Below are positions 45,185 to 46,078 of a DNA stretch of 46,078 nt, piece after piece (position 1 is the first letter of the stretch; each line of letters begins with the position of its first letter). This stretch comes from an uncultured Chloroflexota bacterium (lineage in GTDB: Bacteria > Chloroflexota > Anaerolineae > Aggregatilineales > Phototrophicaceae), in NCBI GenBank assembly GCA_903864435.1, contig CAIPFY010000042.1, forward strand, positions 1 through 46,078. The letters are read 5' to 3'. Below the pieces are notes generated by a model that was not told the DNA's origin, did no database searches, and saw only the letters and a program-made list of their open reading frames with translations. The translations under genes and the position numbers were made by a program.

Positions 45185-46078
45185 CGCCCTATGACCCCAG
45201 TGGCAACCGCGCACCGGGGCGGCGCAGCAAATACCGCCGCGCTCGTCATCCGGTTTCGTGGCCGTCGGTACTCTTGGGGCTGATTCTCGGAATCGGCGGC
45301 GGGTTGGTCTGGGCATGGATGATTGACCCGCGTGTGGAATTCAACACCGAACCCTGGCAGCTGCAAACGCAAGATCGCGCCAACTACATTGTGGGCGTGG
45401 CGCTCAGTTACAGTTACGATGGCGATTTGAACCGCGCCATCGAACGGTTGCTGGCGCTCCGTTCCAAAGGCGACCCGATACAAGAAGTGGCGGATACGGC
45501 TTGCCAGCTGGCGACCACCGGCTATGTGGACAGCAGCAGCGGCTTACGCGCCATCCGCGCCATGATGACCTTCTACCAGCTACAGGGGCGGGCAAGCTGT
45601 GCCGACACGCTGATTCCGGCGGTTGACCAGCCCACGCCCATGATCGAGATTGAGGTCGGCACGCCAACGCCGCCTCCGCCCGCCACCAAAACACCCACGC
45701 CCGAAAGCGTGATGCGCCCCACCAGCACCCCGCTGCCGGCTCCCCCTCCGACAACCGTCGCCCGCAGCAGTTACACCATCGCGGTCATTCGCACCTACTG
45801 CGACAGTGAACTATCGGGGTTGATCGAAGTTCGTGTGCAGGATTCGGGCGGCGACGGCATCCCCGGTCAGCCGATCCGCGTGCGCTGGGATAACGGCGAG
45901 AACACCTTCTACTCCGGCCTGAAATCGGAACGCGGGCCAGATTATGCCGACTTCCAGATGGAAGCAGGCAAAAACTACACCGTCGAAATGCCGGGGCAGT
46001 CCGACCCGACCCAGACGCTAGAAGCATCGCCCTGCACCACCAACAACGGCGCGGCGGCCATCACCTCATATCAAATAT
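45181..46078 (+). CDS. Membrane protein with Pro/Thr stalk, paralogue of the upstream gene (cut by window end)
   Basis: From ATG 45181 the frame is open to the window end for 299 codons. The product has a short basic cytoplasmic tail (GRRSKYRRARHPVSWPS), a membrane helix near residues 29-48 (VLLGLILGIGGGLVWAWMID), a domain with ANYIVGVALSYSYDGDLNRA and IERLLALRSKGDP, then a Pro/Thr linker (TPPPPATKTPTPES), and an outer domain beginning SYTIAVIRTYCDSELSGLIE. The first domain matches the 127-residue neighbour, so it is a duplicated unit extended by a stalk and a beta-rich head (VRVQDSGGDGIPGQPIRVRW resembles bacterial Ig-like or surface-protein beta sheet, low certainty). The gene continues beyond 46078, and its C-terminus is unknown. 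Confidence 0.8.
   Translation, partial: MTPYDPSGNRAPGRRSKYRRARHPVSWPSVLLGLILGIGGGLVWAWMIDPRVEFNTEPWQLQTQDRANYIVGVALSYSYDGDLNRAIERLLALRSKGDPIQEVADTACQLATTGYVDSSSGLRAIRAMMTFYQLQGRASCADTLIPAVDQPTPMIEIEVGTPTPPPPATKTPTPESVMRPTSTPLPAPPPTTVARSSYTIAVIRTYCDSELSGLIEVRVQDSGGDGIPGQPIRVRWDNGENTFYSGLKSERGPDYADFQMEAGKNYTVEMPGQSDPTQTLEASPCTTNNGAAAITSYQI

Overview
The window looks like chromosomal DNA of a free-living, fairly GC-rich bacterium, most likely a Chloroflexota member close to Anaerolineae. This is inferred from the mix of TIR/STAND/HEAT/SUMF1-type proteins, the membrane proteins with Thr-Pro-rich linkers and TPRs, the PAS-rich cytoplasmic histidine kinase, the EF-G-like paralogue and the SPATA20-like protein. 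No rRNA, tRNA, CRISPR array, transposase or phage gene was found.

Left block (1-18923, all minus strand): a sugar/polyol catabolism region. In transcription order it encodes a GH3 beta-N-acetylhexosaminidase-like enzyme, a zinc alcohol dehydrogenase, a lipoyl E2 acyltransferase, a fused alpha-beta E1 thiamine-diphosphate dehydrogenase, a TIM-barrel sugar isomerase/epimerase, a PHP-domain phosphoesterase, an unusual medium-chain dehydrogenase with a duplicated Rossmann unit, a sorbitol-6-phosphate-dehydrogenase-like SDR and a mannitol-dehydrogenase-like enzyme. A separate transcript follows with a GAF/PAS histidine kinase, its NarL-type regulator and xylulokinase, then a glutamine synthetase cut by the window edge. 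The enzymes together suggest import of a polyol or rare sugar, oxidation, phosphorylation and oxidative decarboxylation; the exact substrate cannot be read from sequence. A strong terminator inside the operon and a palindrome over the E2 promoter suggest layered control.

Middle block (18924-27637, plus strand): after a 458-bp AT-rich divergent region comes a TIR-NACHT-HEAT protein, a TIR-SUMF1/C-type-lectin-fold protein lacking the catalytic cysteines, a stand-alone receiver and a membrane-anchored nSTAND-type NTPase whose N-terminus looks like a collapsed TIR domain. This resembles the NLR-like immune/conflict systems of multicellular or filamentous bacteria, and is the most likely place for an undescribed system.

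Chemosensory block (27880-35067, plus strand): cheR-TPR, cheW, cheA with a C-terminal receiver, cheB, cheY, a second cheW and a receiver-Roadblock protein in one compact operon with no methyl-accepting receptor. Its position directly after the TIR/STAND genes raises the question whether the two share inputs.

Right block (35331-46078): an EF-G-like GTPase and, convergent to it across a shared terminator, FtsH; then an unrecognised 191-residue protein, a SPATA20/YyaL-like thioredoxin-domain protein, a palindromic intergenic repeat, a TPR membrane protein and two tandem paralogous single-pass membrane proteins, the last running off the window.
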